Assembly (NCBI RefSeq): GCF_932526225.1 | Contig: NC_064039.1 | Location: 124,001-188,000 of the forward strand | Direction of reading: 5' to 3' | Source: Nematostella vectensis | Taxonomy: Eukaryota; Cnidaria; Anthozoa; Actiniaria; Edwardsiidae | Length of the DNA stretch: 64,000 nt | Translations under genes and position numbers: made by a program | Shown here: piece after piece, positions 1 to 12,872 of the stretch | How positions within the stretch are numbered: position 1 is the stretch's first letter | Layout: every line of letters begins with the position of its first letter | Notes under the pieces: model-generated | What the model was told of the DNA's origin: nothing | The model's database searches: none | Seen by the model: only the letters and a program-made list of their open reading frames with translations

Positions 1-1845
1 TATGGCCCTACTGGTGGTGTCACTCGTAGGGTGGGGTCCTGGTATGATCGCCCTACTGGTGGTGCCACTCGTAGTGTGGAGTCCTGGTATGATCCCCCTA
101 CTGGTGGTGCCACTCGTAGGGTGGGGTCCTGGTATTATGGCCCTACTGGTGGTGCCACTCGTAGGGTGGGGTCCTGGTATGATCGCGTTACTGGTGGTGC
201 CACTCGTAGGGTGAGGTCCTGGTATGTTCGCCCTACTGGTGGTGCCACTCGTAGGGTGAGGTCCTGGTATGATCGTCCTACTGTTGGTGCCACCCGTAGG
301 GTGGGGTCCTGGTATGATCGCCCTACTGGTGGTGCCACTCGTAGGGTGAGGTCCTGGTATGATCGTCCTACTGGTGGTGCCACCCGTAGGGTGGGGTCCT
401 GGTATGATCGCCCTACTGGTGGTGCCACTCTTAGTGTTAGGTCCTGGTATGATCGCCCTACTGGTGGTGCCACCCGTAGGGTGGGGTCCTGGTATGATCG
501 CCCTACTGGTGGTGCCACGGTAGGGTGAGGTCCTGGTATTATCGCCCTACTGGTGGTGCCACTCGTAGGGTGGGGTCCTGGTATTATGGCCCTACTGGTG
601 GTGCCACTCGTAGGGTGGGGTCCTGGTATGATCGCCCTACTGGTGGTGCCACTCTTAGTGTGAGGTCCTGGTATGATCGCCCTACTGGTGGTGCCACTCG
701 TAGGGTGAGGTCCTGGTATGATCGTCCTACTGGTGGTGCCACCCGTAGGGTGGGGTCCTGGTATGATCGCCCTACTGGTGGTGCCACTCTTAGTGTGAGG
801 TCCTGGTATGATCGCCCTACTGGTGGTGCCACTCGTAGTGTGGGGTCCTGGTATGATCGCCCTACTGGTGGTGCCACTCGTAGGGTGGGGTCCTGGTATG
901 ATCGGCCTACTGGTGGTGCCACTCGTACGGTGAGGTCCTGGTATTATCGCCCTACTGGTGGTGCCACCCGTAGGGTGGGGTCCTGGTATGATCGCCCTAC
1001 TGGTGGTGCCACTCGTATGGTGGGGTCCTGGTATGATCGCCCTACTGGTGGTGCCACTCGTAGGGTGGGGTCCTGGTATGATCGGCCTACTGGTGGTGCC
1101 ACTCGTACGGTGAGGTCCTGGTATTATCGCCCTACTGGTGGTGCCACCCGTAGGGTGGGGTCCTGGTATGATCGCCCTACTGGTGGTGCCACTCGTAGGG
1201 TAAGGTCCTGGTATGATCGCCCTACTGGTGGTGCCACCCGTAGGGTGGGGTCCTGGTATGATCGCCCTACTGGTGGTGCCACTCGTAGGGTGAGGTCCTG
1301 GTATGATGGCCCTACTGGTGGTACCACTCGTAGGGTGAGGTCCTGGTATGATCGCCCTACTGGTGGTGCCACTCGTAGGGTGGGGTCCTGGTATGATTGC
1401 CCTACTGGTGGTGCCACCCGTAGGGTGAGGTCCTGGTATGATCGCCCTACTGGTGGTGCCACTCGTAGGGTGGGGTCCTGGTATTATCGCCCTACTGGTG
1501 GTGCCACTCGTAGGGTGGTGTCCTGGTATGATCGCCCTACTGGTGGTGCCACCCGTAGGGTGAGGTCCTGGTATGATGGCCCTACTGGTGGTGCCACTCG
1601 TAGGGTGGGGTCCTGGTATGATGGCCCTACTGGTGGTGCCACTCGTAGGGTGGGGTCCTGGTATGATCGCGTTACTGGTGGTGCCACTCGTAGGGTGGGG
1701 TCCTGGTATTATGGCCCTACTGGTGGTGCCACCCGTAGGGTGGGGTCCTGGTATGATCGCCCTACTGGTGGTGCCACTCGTAGGGTGGGGTCCTGGTATG
1801 ATCGCCCTACTGGTGGTGCCATTCGTAGGGTGAGGTCCTGGTATC
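1..1845. repeat. 45-bp minisatellite, about 41 copies
   Basis: A tandem array with a 45 bp unit, typified by GGTCCTGGTATGATCGCCCT followed by ACTGGTGGTGCCACTCGTAG. It is cut by the window start. Because 45 is divisible by 3 it stays open in several frames on both strands and reads as a 15-residue repeat (GSWYDRPTGGATRRV). A net length change near position 518 shifts the frame inside the array, and there is no initiator context or splice support, so I do not call it coding. The unit contains AGGGTGAGG, which resembles a splice donor. This matches the boundary-derived arrays further along, but the parent exon, if any, lies outside the window. Confidence 0.95.
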
Positions 1846-2395
1846 TGTTATGTTATCTAATCGACGGAGAATTTGGATCTCATCAAAGATGCGTTAGGCT
1901 GTCTCAATGAGTCATAAAATACTTCTTTTTCTCCGCATCGCGTCTGCATTCAGTCTATGTTTTGTATTATAACACAATAAGACCTTTTATTTTCTTTGAT
2001 TTATGTTTTCAAATTTATAAACTTTTTATGAACAGTTTTACACGCAAATGTCCAGGAATCATGTAACTCATGAAACCCTAGGCTCGATTTCCAGATCGTT
2101 TTTGTGAGCCCGCAGTGCGGACGAGCGACGCCTGCATATAGAGTCTCAAGAAACCCTTGTAACCGAAATAAGATTTACTTCATTATAAAGTTTTTTTTTG
2201 TAAGATACCTGTCCGCATACGGGCTCCCCAAAACTGAAACGTAAAGAAAACATCTCATTTATTCGCGAGTCAGCGGCTAAACGTAGGCTACATTTATTTA
2301 GTGCGTCTGTCCTCTTAATAAATGCACATAAGACGCCACATCATGAACAATAGTTCTTGACATCTGTTTATGACATCTGTGTATCTATTACAGGA
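1846..2395. other. Unique spacer between two arrays
   Basis: Single-copy AT-rich sequence between the 45 bp and 31 bp arrays. I see no exon, RNA gene or clear inverted repeat in it. Confidence 0.6.
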
Positions 2396-3170
2396 AATGG
2401 GTGGAATATGGTCTGGTATATAGGGGTATTGGTAGAAGATGGACTGGTGTATAGGGCTATGGGTGGAATATGGACGGGTGTATAGGGGTATGGGTGGAAT
2501 ATGGACTGGTATATAGGGGTATGGGTGGTATATGGACTGGTGTATAGGGGTATGGGTGGAATATGGACTGGTATATAGGGGTATGGGTGGAATATGGACT
2601 GGTGTATAATGGTATGGGTGGAATATGGACTGGTGTATAGGGGTATGGGTAGAATATGGACTGGTGTATAGGGTTATGGGTGGAATATGGACGGTATATA
2701 GGGGTATGGGTGGTTATGGACTGGTGTATAGGGGACTGGGTGGATATGGACTGGTATATAGGGGTATGGGTGGAATATGGACTGGTATATAGGGGTATGG
2801 GTGGAATATGGACAGGTTTATAGGGGTATGGGTGGATATGGACTGGTGTATAGGAGTATGGGTGGATTATGGACTGGTTATTAGGGGTCTGGGTGGATAT
2901 GGACTGGTATATAGGGGTATGGGTGGTATATGGACTGGTATATAGGGGTATGGGTGGAATATGGACTGGCATATAGGAGTATGGGTGGATATGGACTGGT
3001 ATATAGGGGTATGGGTGGTATATGGACTGGTATATAGGGGTATGGGTGAATATGGACTGCTATATAGGGCTATGGGTGGAACATGGACTGGTATATAAGG
3101 GTATGGGTAAAATATGGACTGGTGTATAGAGGTATGGGTGGAATATGGACTGGTGTATAGGAGGACTATG
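2396..3170. repeat. 31-bp minisatellite, about 25 copies
   Basis: Tandem units of about 31 bp of the form GGGTATGGGTGGAATATGGA-CTGGTGTATAG, with scattered substitutions and small indels. The minus strand stays open over long stretches as a proline/tyrosine/serine-rich repeat, but only because 31 bp cycles through all frames without stops. I do not annotate it as protein. Confidence 0.93.
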
Positions 3171-6100
3171 GTAAAAATGAAATAAAAAAATAAAATAAAA
3201 ATGAACCAGAAAAAGATATGCGTGATATTTACACCATGGTAGTACACAAGAAACCAGTCTTTGGCTAGTAGTGAGCACTTTGTAGAGTGAGTACTAGTCG
3301 AATTGTTGTCTTTTCCATACTACGCCTATAGCCCACATAAAACATTTTATTGAGTTGTGTCTGTATTTTCATTTACCCGTTGGCTATCAAGATACTATAA
3401 ACCACGTTCTTTTCTTTTTTTCATGTATTTTTAAACACCCATCCAAGGTTATCAGTGCATAATATCAGTGGTTTTACAATTTAAACCACGTACCTCCAGC
3501 ATCCTCCAATAGCCATACTATTTTCTAAACTTCCGTAGTGAAGTAAACCAATCAAGCACTCCTAGTCTTTTATTGGAGGCGGAAAAGGCGGGAATGCGCG
3601 ATGTGTCACTTTTGCTTTACTAAAAAAAGATGTACCAAACATAAGCAAAATGGGAAAATCACATGCTCAGCGGTGTTTCTAGGCTGTTTTCGGATTTCGT
3701 TTTTTTGATGTATTTTTGGTATATTTTCATTCGCTTTTGAAAAAAAGATTGTCCTTAAACTGGTTAAACTCGGTTTTAACTGGCTTACAGCCAAATTCGT
3801 TGGCTGGCCGCTCGGCCCCACTCCAAATCTTGGGGGCGTATTTTTTGGGAGATCTTAGCTATTTTTTTATCTTCAGATTGTTGAGTATTAAGCAGGAACT
3901 GTAGTTAGAAAAAGATCGGATACTCATTGTGATTTCGTATGTCGAACTTGTCGTTTTGGAAGCTTAATAGAATTTGACACAAAAGTATTTATCTTAATTA
4001 TCTGCAGACTTCCGAGTCACTTTTGACTGAGTACTTCACGCGATGGGGGAGATGGAGTTCCTGTTTATAAAATCAAAATGTCGCGAGAAGTGTCCATAAC
4101 TAGAGTTTAACCCAATGAAATGTCGACGTAGGCGCATTCCACCATTTCCTTTCGTCAGTTTCCCTGCCCTCCTCTCTCCTCGATGTGTAAGGTTGCTGTG
4201 CCGGATCGTCTCCGTGGAAGGAACTGACTTGCAGACATTGTTGTGCTAGTATTCTCGAGACGTTGTTGACAGAACACCCGCGTCTCTAAGAGCTAGCAGG
4301 TGATCCCAATTCCTTTTGACTGTCTCTGAAAAGTAGCGAAAAATCCAAGGATGTCCTAATGATTTTGCTACAATGGATTCAGTTTTGATTAGAAAACCAA
4401 ATCTGCTTTTGCAGTTACTACAATGGGGTAAGTTTGATTGAGAAAATAAAATGATTTTCTAGTAGGAATGAGCATCAGATGGGATATAAAAAGTCATTTA
4501 GCATGAATTCTGTTTTGTCTTGAATATATGTCTTGTATATTATTTCTTTTAGCAATGTCAAGAAAAAAAAAGAGCTGAAAATGATAACTTATATGTTTAC
4601 AGTACGATTTTGACGATTAGTTTATGATTTTTAAAAAGTAGATCTTCAATTTTCGTTACTTAACTGTCGAAACCAAGACACCAATGATTAATGTATCAGT
4701 AAACCACTTGAGGAAAATTTTCATTTCATGAATAAACCACGTGAAAAGAGATGATAAAAGTTAAAGTAAGCGCTATTCACATTTTTACCATGATAACCTC
4801 TAAAACTCTATCGCAGATATCGTTGATATGCGGTGTATTAGGCTTTAATCTACCACAAGTGTGTGGTGGTAGTATAATAACTTCGCAGATTTTTCTGAGC
4901 GGCGTTTACAAATATTGCCGGCCTGATTAGTGTTCTTTTCGTGTTACGCGAAACAACCCTTCAAGCGTATCTCAAATAGATTGTAATCGGCATGGTAAGA
5001 ATATTCAGCGATTGGATAAATTGCGAGTAATTAAAGATATTATGACTATACTGAGCTAAGAAGCCTCTAAAATGAATCTCTCTAAAGGAAATGAGTACTG
5101 AGGAAGGTAAATGACAGCAACAGGTGAAAAGGAATGCAGATGTGAGCAGGGTTCACTAGCAATAAATGGTTTTATACTTTTCTGCCTTATTCAAACTTCT
5201 AATTAAGTAATAATTAGAAGTTGGAATAATGCCGAAAAGAAGAAAACCATTACACACAGGAACAAGATCCCATAACCCACTGTTCACAGCCCATCAATAA
5301 TGGACTAGCAGATTAATATACGCCTACTAATAGCGAGTGCTCAGGAAATACACTAGAATTCGCTGTCATACAGTTCGCGCGGGGGAAGGACGGGGACACT
5401 TGTTTGCGCGTGCGTGCTACGAAGTTCCAAAACCGATAAAACGAGGACACACAAAAACATGTGATTCAGGACCGGCTTTCGCCCAACATGCAACATCTCG
5501 AGCACATCCCTGTCAAGGTAAAGCTTTTTTTAAGTATAAAGCGATATGCACATATTTTTATTCTAGTGTGTACATTTGTAATATGCTGGGTGATGAGTTT
5601 TTATGCGGGCTTGATCGATGATTTGCCATTAGGGAACGAAGAATGTTTGACTGGCAAATCTCTTGTTCAACCATCTGCTAGTAAAACCTGAAAAGCCTGA
5701 GAAGTTTGTACCTTAGAAAAGTAAAGGCCCATGCACAGACAGGTGCAAATATTCAAATGGCCCCTTTAAACTGGATTGACGCCATGGAATCATTTCTATG
5801 GGTGATTTGACTACTCTAACTTGAAAATACTGATTATTTACTTATCTAATGTTACTGCTGTGGAATCGCTCGAGTCGATCTCACTGGGTGTTATCACTTG
5901 TGAGGGCTGAATTGTATTGATTTGCACGTTAACATGTCCCTAAGTCTTAAACACACAAGTGTTTATGTTTGTGATTTAGTTCGACTTATCATACTTGTGA
6001 AGGGATCAGAACAACAACAACTTTATCGCACTTTATCAAACACTTTGGGTACAAGTACACGGCTTGCCCTTTCTGTCGAACGGTCTTTTGTTATGCGGGA

Positions 6101-6778
6101 ATCATATCTTTTTAATCTTGACCAAAAGATAACTCACACCCACAACGTAGCTATGCGAGAAATATAAAATTGCCCACGGAATGAGTAAACCACTCCTTTG
6201 TTGTTGTTTTCATTCAACATGACGAATTAAGTCACGAAATAACCACAACTGCAAAAACAAAGCTTTATCCTTCTTTTACCAAACGCCATCTACAAACTCA
6301 CATAAGTATTTCCAGATCAGCAGATATTGAAAAATGCATTCTGGCACTTATGATTTTTCTAGGATGATAAATTGACACCGAATCTTTAAAGTCACGGAAA
6401 GCAATGTCGACTGTAGACGCTCTTCCCTCTCTAATGCTAGCTATAATGTCGACTGTAGAATCTCTTTCCTCTCTTTTCCTAGCCTATGCTCAAAACATGT
6501 TCGTGAGGCTTGCACCAAATGTGTTAACACCAGGTTTAACTTGGTTCCTGGTGTAAGGTTGATATAGTGGGTTGTATGAGAATCAGGTAGATATGCTACG
6601 TCACAAAGCTACACTCGGGTTTAACAGCATGTCATGGCGAGAGTGTATACAGTAACTTCATTTGAAGTCCGCTTTAGATGATTTCTGGCCCGTCCCTTTA
6701 GACAACTTTAATTCATAATATGCCAATCAGCTGTCTTTTCTTAAACGGAGCGAGCGCGCGAAAACCGGTGATGCGCCT
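3171..6778. other. No gene recognised; one long hairpin
   Basis: About 3.6 kb of AT-rich sequence without a supported exon. Short open frames here have no recognisable domain. The main structure is the hairpin at 5165-5251, listed separately. Confidence 0.55.
5165..5251. repeat. Near-perfect 41-nt-arm hairpin
   Basis: The left arm starting AATGGTTTTATACTTTTC pairs with a right arm ending GAAAAGAAGAAAACCATT. The arms are about 41 nt with roughly five mismatches and a loop of about 5 nt. It may be a small foldback transposon or a miRNA-precursor-like hairpin. Sequence alone cannot separate these. Confidence 0.8.
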
Positions 6779-6850
6779 AGCTAAACTAGGCGACATGTCG
6801 ATCGCGACATGTCGCATGCGACATGTCCCCTAAATAGTTCCTAGTTTAGC
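6779..6850. promoter_or_regulatory. Palindrome cluster: three GACATGTC at 14-bp spacing
   Basis: GACATGTC occurs at 6792, 6806 and 6820, exactly 14 bp apart. The cluster is enclosed by an inverted repeat (GCTAAACTAG on the left, CTAGTTTAGC on the right). The core CATG in a purine/pyrimidine setting resembles p53-family half-sites (RRRCWWGYYY), each with one or two mismatches. It could equally be a tiny foldback element. No gene start is recognised within 4 kb. Confidence 0.5.
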
Positions 6851-6998
6851 CACAAACAAAAACTTGAGCGCCCGAGAAATTTTGTAGGGCGGGATCTTTG
6901 TCGTTGCTACAAGATTTGGCGCGCGCTACAATGATTTTCGAGGTAGCTAAACATGGCAACATGTCGCACGCTACGTCTAGTGTCCAGACCTCTTGCTC

Positions 6999-7009
6999 AA
7001 GATGGCGGC
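6999..7009 (+). promoter_or_regulatory. YY1-type motif AAGATGGCGGC
   Basis: Exact match to the classic YY1/initiator-downstream motif. It is an isolated match without a recognised transcript beside it. Related AAGATGGCG motifs occur in both arms of the inverted duplication at 21.7 and 22.55 kb. Confidence 0.35.
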
Positions 7010-10000
7010 CAGCAAAATGTGCTTTAATGATATTTCTCCGCTTACACTTTTGTGAGAGGAAAAAATCGCGAAAAAGATAGCGAATCCAATATTAGATTAA
7101 ATTATATCAAGAGAGCATAAGATAAGAGAGGGAAACTTTGGTATTACCTGCGCGCCATGTCGATTCCGAATCCGGCTATTTTTAGGAACCACCACCCCAC
7201 CACCACTACGCGTGAGCATTTTTACTCACCGTACCCCCGCGCTTTGCCATTTACATCTTGTTGTTCGCCGCTATTTTGTGACATGAAACCGAAAAAAAAA
7301 ACACCCTATTTGCACAAATACCATCGAAAATGTCATTCTAGCATCAAGGATACGGGCAGTTGCAGTTTATTAAGGGGATGTAGTACTTCGAGGATTGCAA
7401 GATTTCCAAAACGAGACTTCATTCAAAATCAAGAGCGGAAAACCTCGTGCTTCAATAACCGTTGTTGCTCTAACTTGCTGCTTCTTCGTGGTTTCTCAAT
7501 ATTCATTATCTTCCTAATGGTCAAACGAAATCTGTAAGTTAGACATTAGATATAATATTGATTTTTGTGAATATTCCGGTGAATTGAGAAGGAATCCAAG
7601 AAAAATACATTTATAAAACTATCCTTGTAACGAGGGAATGCATTTTGTGATGATCAATGCCAGCAAACTGAGCTTTTGTTAAAGGGAGAAATAAAGAGGG
7701 AGATATTACTATATTTCTTTGATGTTGTTATTATTATATGTTATATTATTATGTTATTATTATTATACAAGCTGGTGTCGGGATTTGAATCAAACGAAGT
7801 ATCACAGCCATTTTATTTCGGTATTTTCTTTCTCATTTGACTTCGCCGCTCAGACAAACAAAACAGTCAAACTATTCAGGGATTTAGCTTTCTGTGAGTA
7901 CATTTGCCAATCTTGGTAACTTAAGTTAGACTTGTTTTCTTCTTCCGAGTTATTTTACATGATCTCTTTTCATTCCTATCGAGTTGGCAAAAAACAAATA
8001 TTTCTTTTACAAATAACTTTTTTTATTCATAAAAATTTGATTATTAACATTATATTTAAATAATAATAGTAATAATAATATAATATGTTGATTGTGGCTC
8101 ATTTAATACAAACATAACCACATGGTCTGTTTGTAGTAATGTGACGCGGGCGCGAGGGGCCTGTCTCACGTGGGGCCTTCGCTTCACGTGTTAGCACCTC
8201 TACTTCATTCTTTCTTGCGATAATTTCCTTGTCTTTTTGTGCGTAACAAACGAACGCTCTTGTAAAAGGATTAATTACTTTTACTGTTTAAAAGGCTTTA
8301 CGTAAGTAGTCGTTTCCTTATTAGTGTAAACTCAAATTCTAAGATTTGTCTAATTCCGCTTGATCATGACATCTCGAGCTGTAAAATATTTACAAAGACT
8401 TTAACTGGGTCATTTTTCATTGCTTTTCGCTTCTAATGTACGGACATTTCGTCAATGCGTCATACTGTTTCTGTTAATAGAACATTAATCAAAAGTAACC
8501 CAACAAACAGAATAACAAAAAGCTATTGGCCAATTGTGTTTTCAATACAGTAAGAGTAATTTCCTTTTCTGGAACTGAAATTCAAACGCAGACAAAACGC
8601 CTCTTTCCGTAAGCTTTGATTAGAAACTGTCAAAGCAAGCTCGAATTCAATTACATCTGGTATTCCGGGCTATCGGCTCGAGGTGTCTTTTCCTACGCAA
8701 GGTAAGTTTTTGTGTGGACAGGTTTTATTGTCACGCGCGAGCCCGTGAACCAGGGTGGTCAGCTGACAATGAACATGAGGACACTTGAGTTTCAGCGGCA
8801 TGTCAATCATTTCGATCAAGAAATTCTACCTGCAAGAGGCGGAGAAAGAAGGCAACAAATAGAAAAGCCCGTGTTTTCTAGTCCATAAGCCACCTTAAAA
8901 GCCCTCAAAGAGTACAACTATCAATTAAGAATAGAAAGGGTCACCTGGAAAAACACCACGATGGCTATTCAGATTAAGGTGGGGTTATCATAAAACATCG
9001 TCACTACTTATTTGACTTAGTTTACCACTAATCCTTACAGTATTTTCACAACTACACTGTGTAATGATTCCGAAACATTATCCTTAATGCCAAAACATGT
9101 TATCTTAAATAAAATATAATAAAAAAAATGAAGATGGCAGACTCTTTTAGGAAAATACGGATTCAGCTCCCGATGCGAGCACGGATGTTAGATAGAAATT
9201 GAAGTTTAAAATGCACTATTCAGAAAAAGTAGTCAATAATCTTAAAAAAGTCGTTATGGTACATCAATGCCACAGATGGTTTTAAACATAACACTGACAT
9301 TAGTAATTGACCTACAATTATTCAAGATGAGATCTCGAGTGCATCGATCCCCGAGGGCGGGACTAGCAGCTGCTATTCGTATCATATATTATATGTCATA
9401 TACTCGTTTAGATTTTTTTATTATATGTCATATACTCTATAATTTAAACGTACTTCGAAAAAGGAAGACCGCCGCTAAAGAGTAGACAATTCAAGATAGT
9501 AACGATTTTTGGGGAAAGTGATTTATTTCAATTGAAGGGAATGCCTTTTTTAAATAACGATTACTTTGTGTAAAGAACTAAAGGCTCTGAATGTTGTTGA
9601 TATTAAAATCGTATTTAATCTAACAAGAAAAATCTTTAAGAAAATGTTTCAAAGAAATGTATTGCGTTAAAATTTAATAGCACAAAGACACTTTATGTTT
9701 CACTCTGTATTATCAAGAGACCGCGATGGTCTCTTGGTAATATTGTATTATCTCTTAGTCCAATGCTTGGCTTATTGGTGGCTAATGTTTCTCAAACTGA
9801 TTAGCACTTGTAAGCTAATGACTTACACTTATATCCTTACATAGGAATTACGTAATTTTTTACTTAAGAATTAAAAAAATCGAGTAAAGGGTTCAAAAAT
9901 AACAATTTAAAAAGAAAAATATTTTTAAAATAACTTTGCTAAACTGTTTAATCATTATGCTGGGAGACTATCATGATGAAATCAGTAATTTCAAGTTAAA

Positions 10001-11314
10001 AACTTTTCTTTGAAGTGTGATATTGTGAAATAAAAAGATTTCACTTTAAACGTTTACTACTGACATTAGCACTTCTATTGTTTGGGCTTCTAAAAATAAT
10101 TAAAATGAATCTAAAAAAAACCCGATAGTTCAACAATAAACATGGAACATAAATTAAAGGAACTGCGCATCTATAATAACCTCATCCAGTGCATTCATGG
10201 AGTCTAAGCATTAGTTTTTCTATTGTAACATGACAGCTAAGTTTAACCTATCACTAAAGAATCGGCAGGAAGGGAACATGATTTAAAAATTGCTGTTTTA
10301 GATAAACTTTTGACCTTTAATTACAATATGATCCCGAGAATGTTGTAGTGGTTTCCTTCGGTGTAAAAAGTGTCTCCCCGACGCTCTAACCACTTAGCTG
10401 TTAAAATATATATTTAAAAATATAAACAGCGAGAAATATATATAAAAACAGAAATCGTCGCCATTTTACCCTACACTTGAGCGTGCGCACAAATCTTTAC
10501 TACATTTACACTCAAATTCCCATTTCGAACTTTCAAAACAGCTAATTAATTAATTTATTTATGTTGCTTTTAGTGTCGTGCTTTTTTACTCGTATCAGAC
10601 GGTTTTTAGTTAGTTCATAGTTTAAAAGAGAGAGGCTCGCAAAGAATGAATGAGGCAACTTCTCTTCAAATACGATATCTGCCAAGATAAGAGGCGCGCC
10701 GGTATATAAGATAAAGACTCTTGACGACAAAAATGCGCTCGGTAACAAGTAAAGACAAGTAAAGGAAGCCATCACACATAAGATATGCGTTATCGTTTTA
10801 TTCTTGCTGCTCGTAGGGAGGGATTCGCCGGTCAAACCATTAAGGTATCTAATGCACACATTGCGGTCTTGAAAGCGTAAATAATAATGCCATATCAACT
10901 AATCTAATCACCTTAGCTTTTTGGTAAGAGTTTTGTAAGTTTTCTAAAACTGCGGCGCGATTTGTCGTAATGCTGAATTAAATATAAAATCCATATAACC
11001 ATGAATAAGAATTATCAGATATTACAGAGGTTTCCTTATTAGCTTTTACTCGGCCCTAAAGAAGCTCAAACACCCAGCAACTTATAAGTTCCCTTGTACT
11101 AGCGAGTCACACAAAGCATCATTTTCGATACATTTACAAAGCACATTTCGTTATAGTTGTTGTTGTCTTTGAAAAACTAAAACTTTTTTAGGGCTGTGGT
11201 ATAGGACACAATGTACACAACGAACTTAAAACTTCATTGGATGAAAAGAATTTCAAAGTGCACACGTGTGCGCTGTATTACCGAATTGATTAGCGAATAT
11301 CTTCTATAAGGAGA
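7010..11314. other. Intergenic, no gene recognised
   Basis: About 4.3 kb of AT-rich sequence with TTA/TAT microsatellites (around 7720-7765 and 8040-8085). There is a pair of CACGTG boxes at 8167 and 8185, and a palindrome near 9708-9742 built on CAAGAGACC/GGTCTCTTG. A good donor (CAAG|GTAAGT) lies at about 8700 but I could not attach it to an exon. Open frames at 7157-7537 (+) and 10542-10898 (-) have no domain I recognise. Confidence 0.5.
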
Positions 11315-11453
11315 CAGGAGCGTACACAGGGGGTGGGCAGGGTGCGCGCGCACCCCTCCTTGGCGGCCAAAAAGTGGGTAATTTCTCATAGGCTTTTTCA
11401 ATATGTTACCTATGACAGCGCACCCCCCTCAGCCAATCCTGGGTACGCTCCTG
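11315..11453. mobile_element. MITE-like element, 139 bp
   Basis: Terminal inverted repeats CAGGAGCGTACACAGG and CCTGGGTACGCTCCTG differ at one position. The interior is GC-rich at both ends (cacccctcc / cacccccctc). Relatives of the same family lie at 20203-20345 and 22255-22322, so this is a dispersed non-autonomous DNA element. I do not see a clear target-site duplication. Confidence 0.75.
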
Positions 11454-11639
11454 AGAGAACTGAAGGCATCCCCAACTTCCAAAAATGGTAAATCAAGCTC
11501 TTATTAATTCACGTACTAAGAGTGGTTAAGAGTGATGCCAAGATAGAGCATTCTTTACAAGTTTCGCACTTGAACGGGTATTGAAGGATATTGATAACTA
11601 GAACGGAAGCAAACCAGAGTTATGACTTTGAGGGAAAAT

Positions 11640-12872
11640 ATGTTCAAGGTATGCGTAACATTGTAAAGCTAAAAGTAAAGATAAAAATAGTGACAAAAGA
11701 TGATGACGAAGTGCTATACAAAAAGCTTAAACATGAAACACAATACGAAAATATGGACTGATATAAATCAATGTATAACGAAAATGTACAGTAGAGATCA
11801 TGTGCAGTAGTGGCATCGGTATTGACGAAAGTCCGTGTACAATAGCTCTAGTGAATTAAAGCCAAAGGTGAAATTGTCAAACACACGTGCCACATATTGC
11901 CTCATGAGCCTGAAGGCTCAAAATTAACGTACTAAGGTGGAGGTTGAGGGGGGTTGGTGGTCACCAAGGATCCGAAAGTTCCTGCTTCAATTTTTTTTTA
12001 ATGAATGGTCTTCCTGTGCTTATTAGGATCACTAGTACTGGTAAATCTGTTGCTGATTGGTTGATGGCTAAGGTGGCATATTTTCCCTGCTTAAAAGAAA
12101 AAATAATAATGAGGCCGACAAAGTAAAGTAAACAACGACACAACTGTAGCAAAGATAATCAAATTAACACATTCTGCTTTCTATTCTTTTCAAGGCTCTT
12201 GTGGTATTTCTGTTGGTAATCGTCTCTTCAAAGCTTTCCAGCAGCAAGCCAGCAACGATTTTCGCCCAAGAAACAAACACTCCTAATAATAACTGCAGAC
12301 CAGTAAAACGAGAGGTTCTACGCGAACGATTAGGTCATGCATTCAACCACCACTACATGGCAATGGACTTTATTGACATCAAGGAAAAGGTCTCTGATCG
12401 TTCTGAGCTTGCCAATATAATAGATGAGCTAGACCCGGCTTATTTACTACTCAACTTTGATACGGGCGATCACGATAATTTGGAAACAGACCACGTGCCT
12501 GAAAAAGCTGAACACGTGCGCAGTGGGCCTTATCACGTGAATGGGAGTATGCGCGATCGCCGAAGCAGTGGTTCAATTCGTATCGGCGACATCCAAGACC
12601 CTACGCCTTGGACGTGTCAAACTAAAGTACGATGGGAGAGACTGGGTGCAAATTATTTCCCGCGTTATTTGCGAACTGTCACGTGCACACAGCCTTTATG
12701 CTGGTACGGCCATTTCAGCTGTAGACCAAAGCTCTTCAAGCTGAAGGTCCTAAAGAAAAAGCAAAACACGTGCCGACAGATAACCTCCTTGAGAGACGGT
12801 CACCGACTGTTCGAGGAATTCTGGGAAGTGGTAGAAAAAGAAGTGGCGTTGTACTGTCAATGCACCCAATAA
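11640..12872 (+). CDS. Trunk/noggin-like secreted cystine-knot protein
   Basis: Two coding exons: 11640-11648 (ATG TTC AAG, then donor GTATGC) and 12195-12872 (acceptor TTTTCAAG, phase 0), giving 228 aa. Joining the tiny first exon creates a convincing signal peptide (MFKALVVFLLVIVSS). The second exon alone lacks a usable Met before residue 58, which is why I chose this start. The C-terminal half has a cysteine-knot pattern: C144, C167, C172, C179, C196, and C224/C226 in the final YCQCTQ. The conserved block RLGANYFPRYLRTVTC is followed by CWYGHFSC, characteristic of Drosophila Trunk and its PTTH/noggin-like relatives. Trunk is an extracellular ligand of a receptor tyrosine kinase in insects; the receptor in this organism is unknown. 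The family call is strong. Orthology to Trunk rather than another noggin-like branch is inference, and the first exon needs cDNA support. Confidence 0.85.

Noticed and set aside
31-1910. Long repetitive open frames (GSWYDRPTGGATRRV) as a secreted or structural protein
   Set aside because: The unit is 45 bp, so stop-free frames arise automatically on both strands; a frame change occurs within the array and there is no start, splice or domain support.
2457-3278. Minus-strand PIPLYTSPY-type repeat protein
   Set aside because: A 31 bp unit passes through all frames without stops; an artefact of the minisatellite.
5461-5691. Possible exon VIQDRLSPNMQHLEHIPVK ending at AAG|GTAAAG
   Set aside because: The donor is plausible but no acceptor or partner exon could be found, and the upstream frame is closed.
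7157-7537. 126-codon plus-strand frame
   Set aside because: No recognisable domain, low-complexity residues, and no splice or poly(A) support.
8640-8705. Strong donor CAAG|GTAAGT as a 5' UTR exon of the trunk-like gene
   Set aside because: It cannot supply a start codon, whereas 11640-11648 does so in phase with a good signal peptide; kept only as a loose possibility.
9708-9742. Bacterial-type terminator hairpin
   Set aside because: The palindrome is real, but the context is a eukaryotic intergenic region with no adjacent gene end.
10542-10898. 118-codon minus-strand frame with hydrophobic segments, perhaps a receptor fragment
   Set aside because: No conserved motif, splice partner or promoter; composition is that of AT-rich noncoding DNA.
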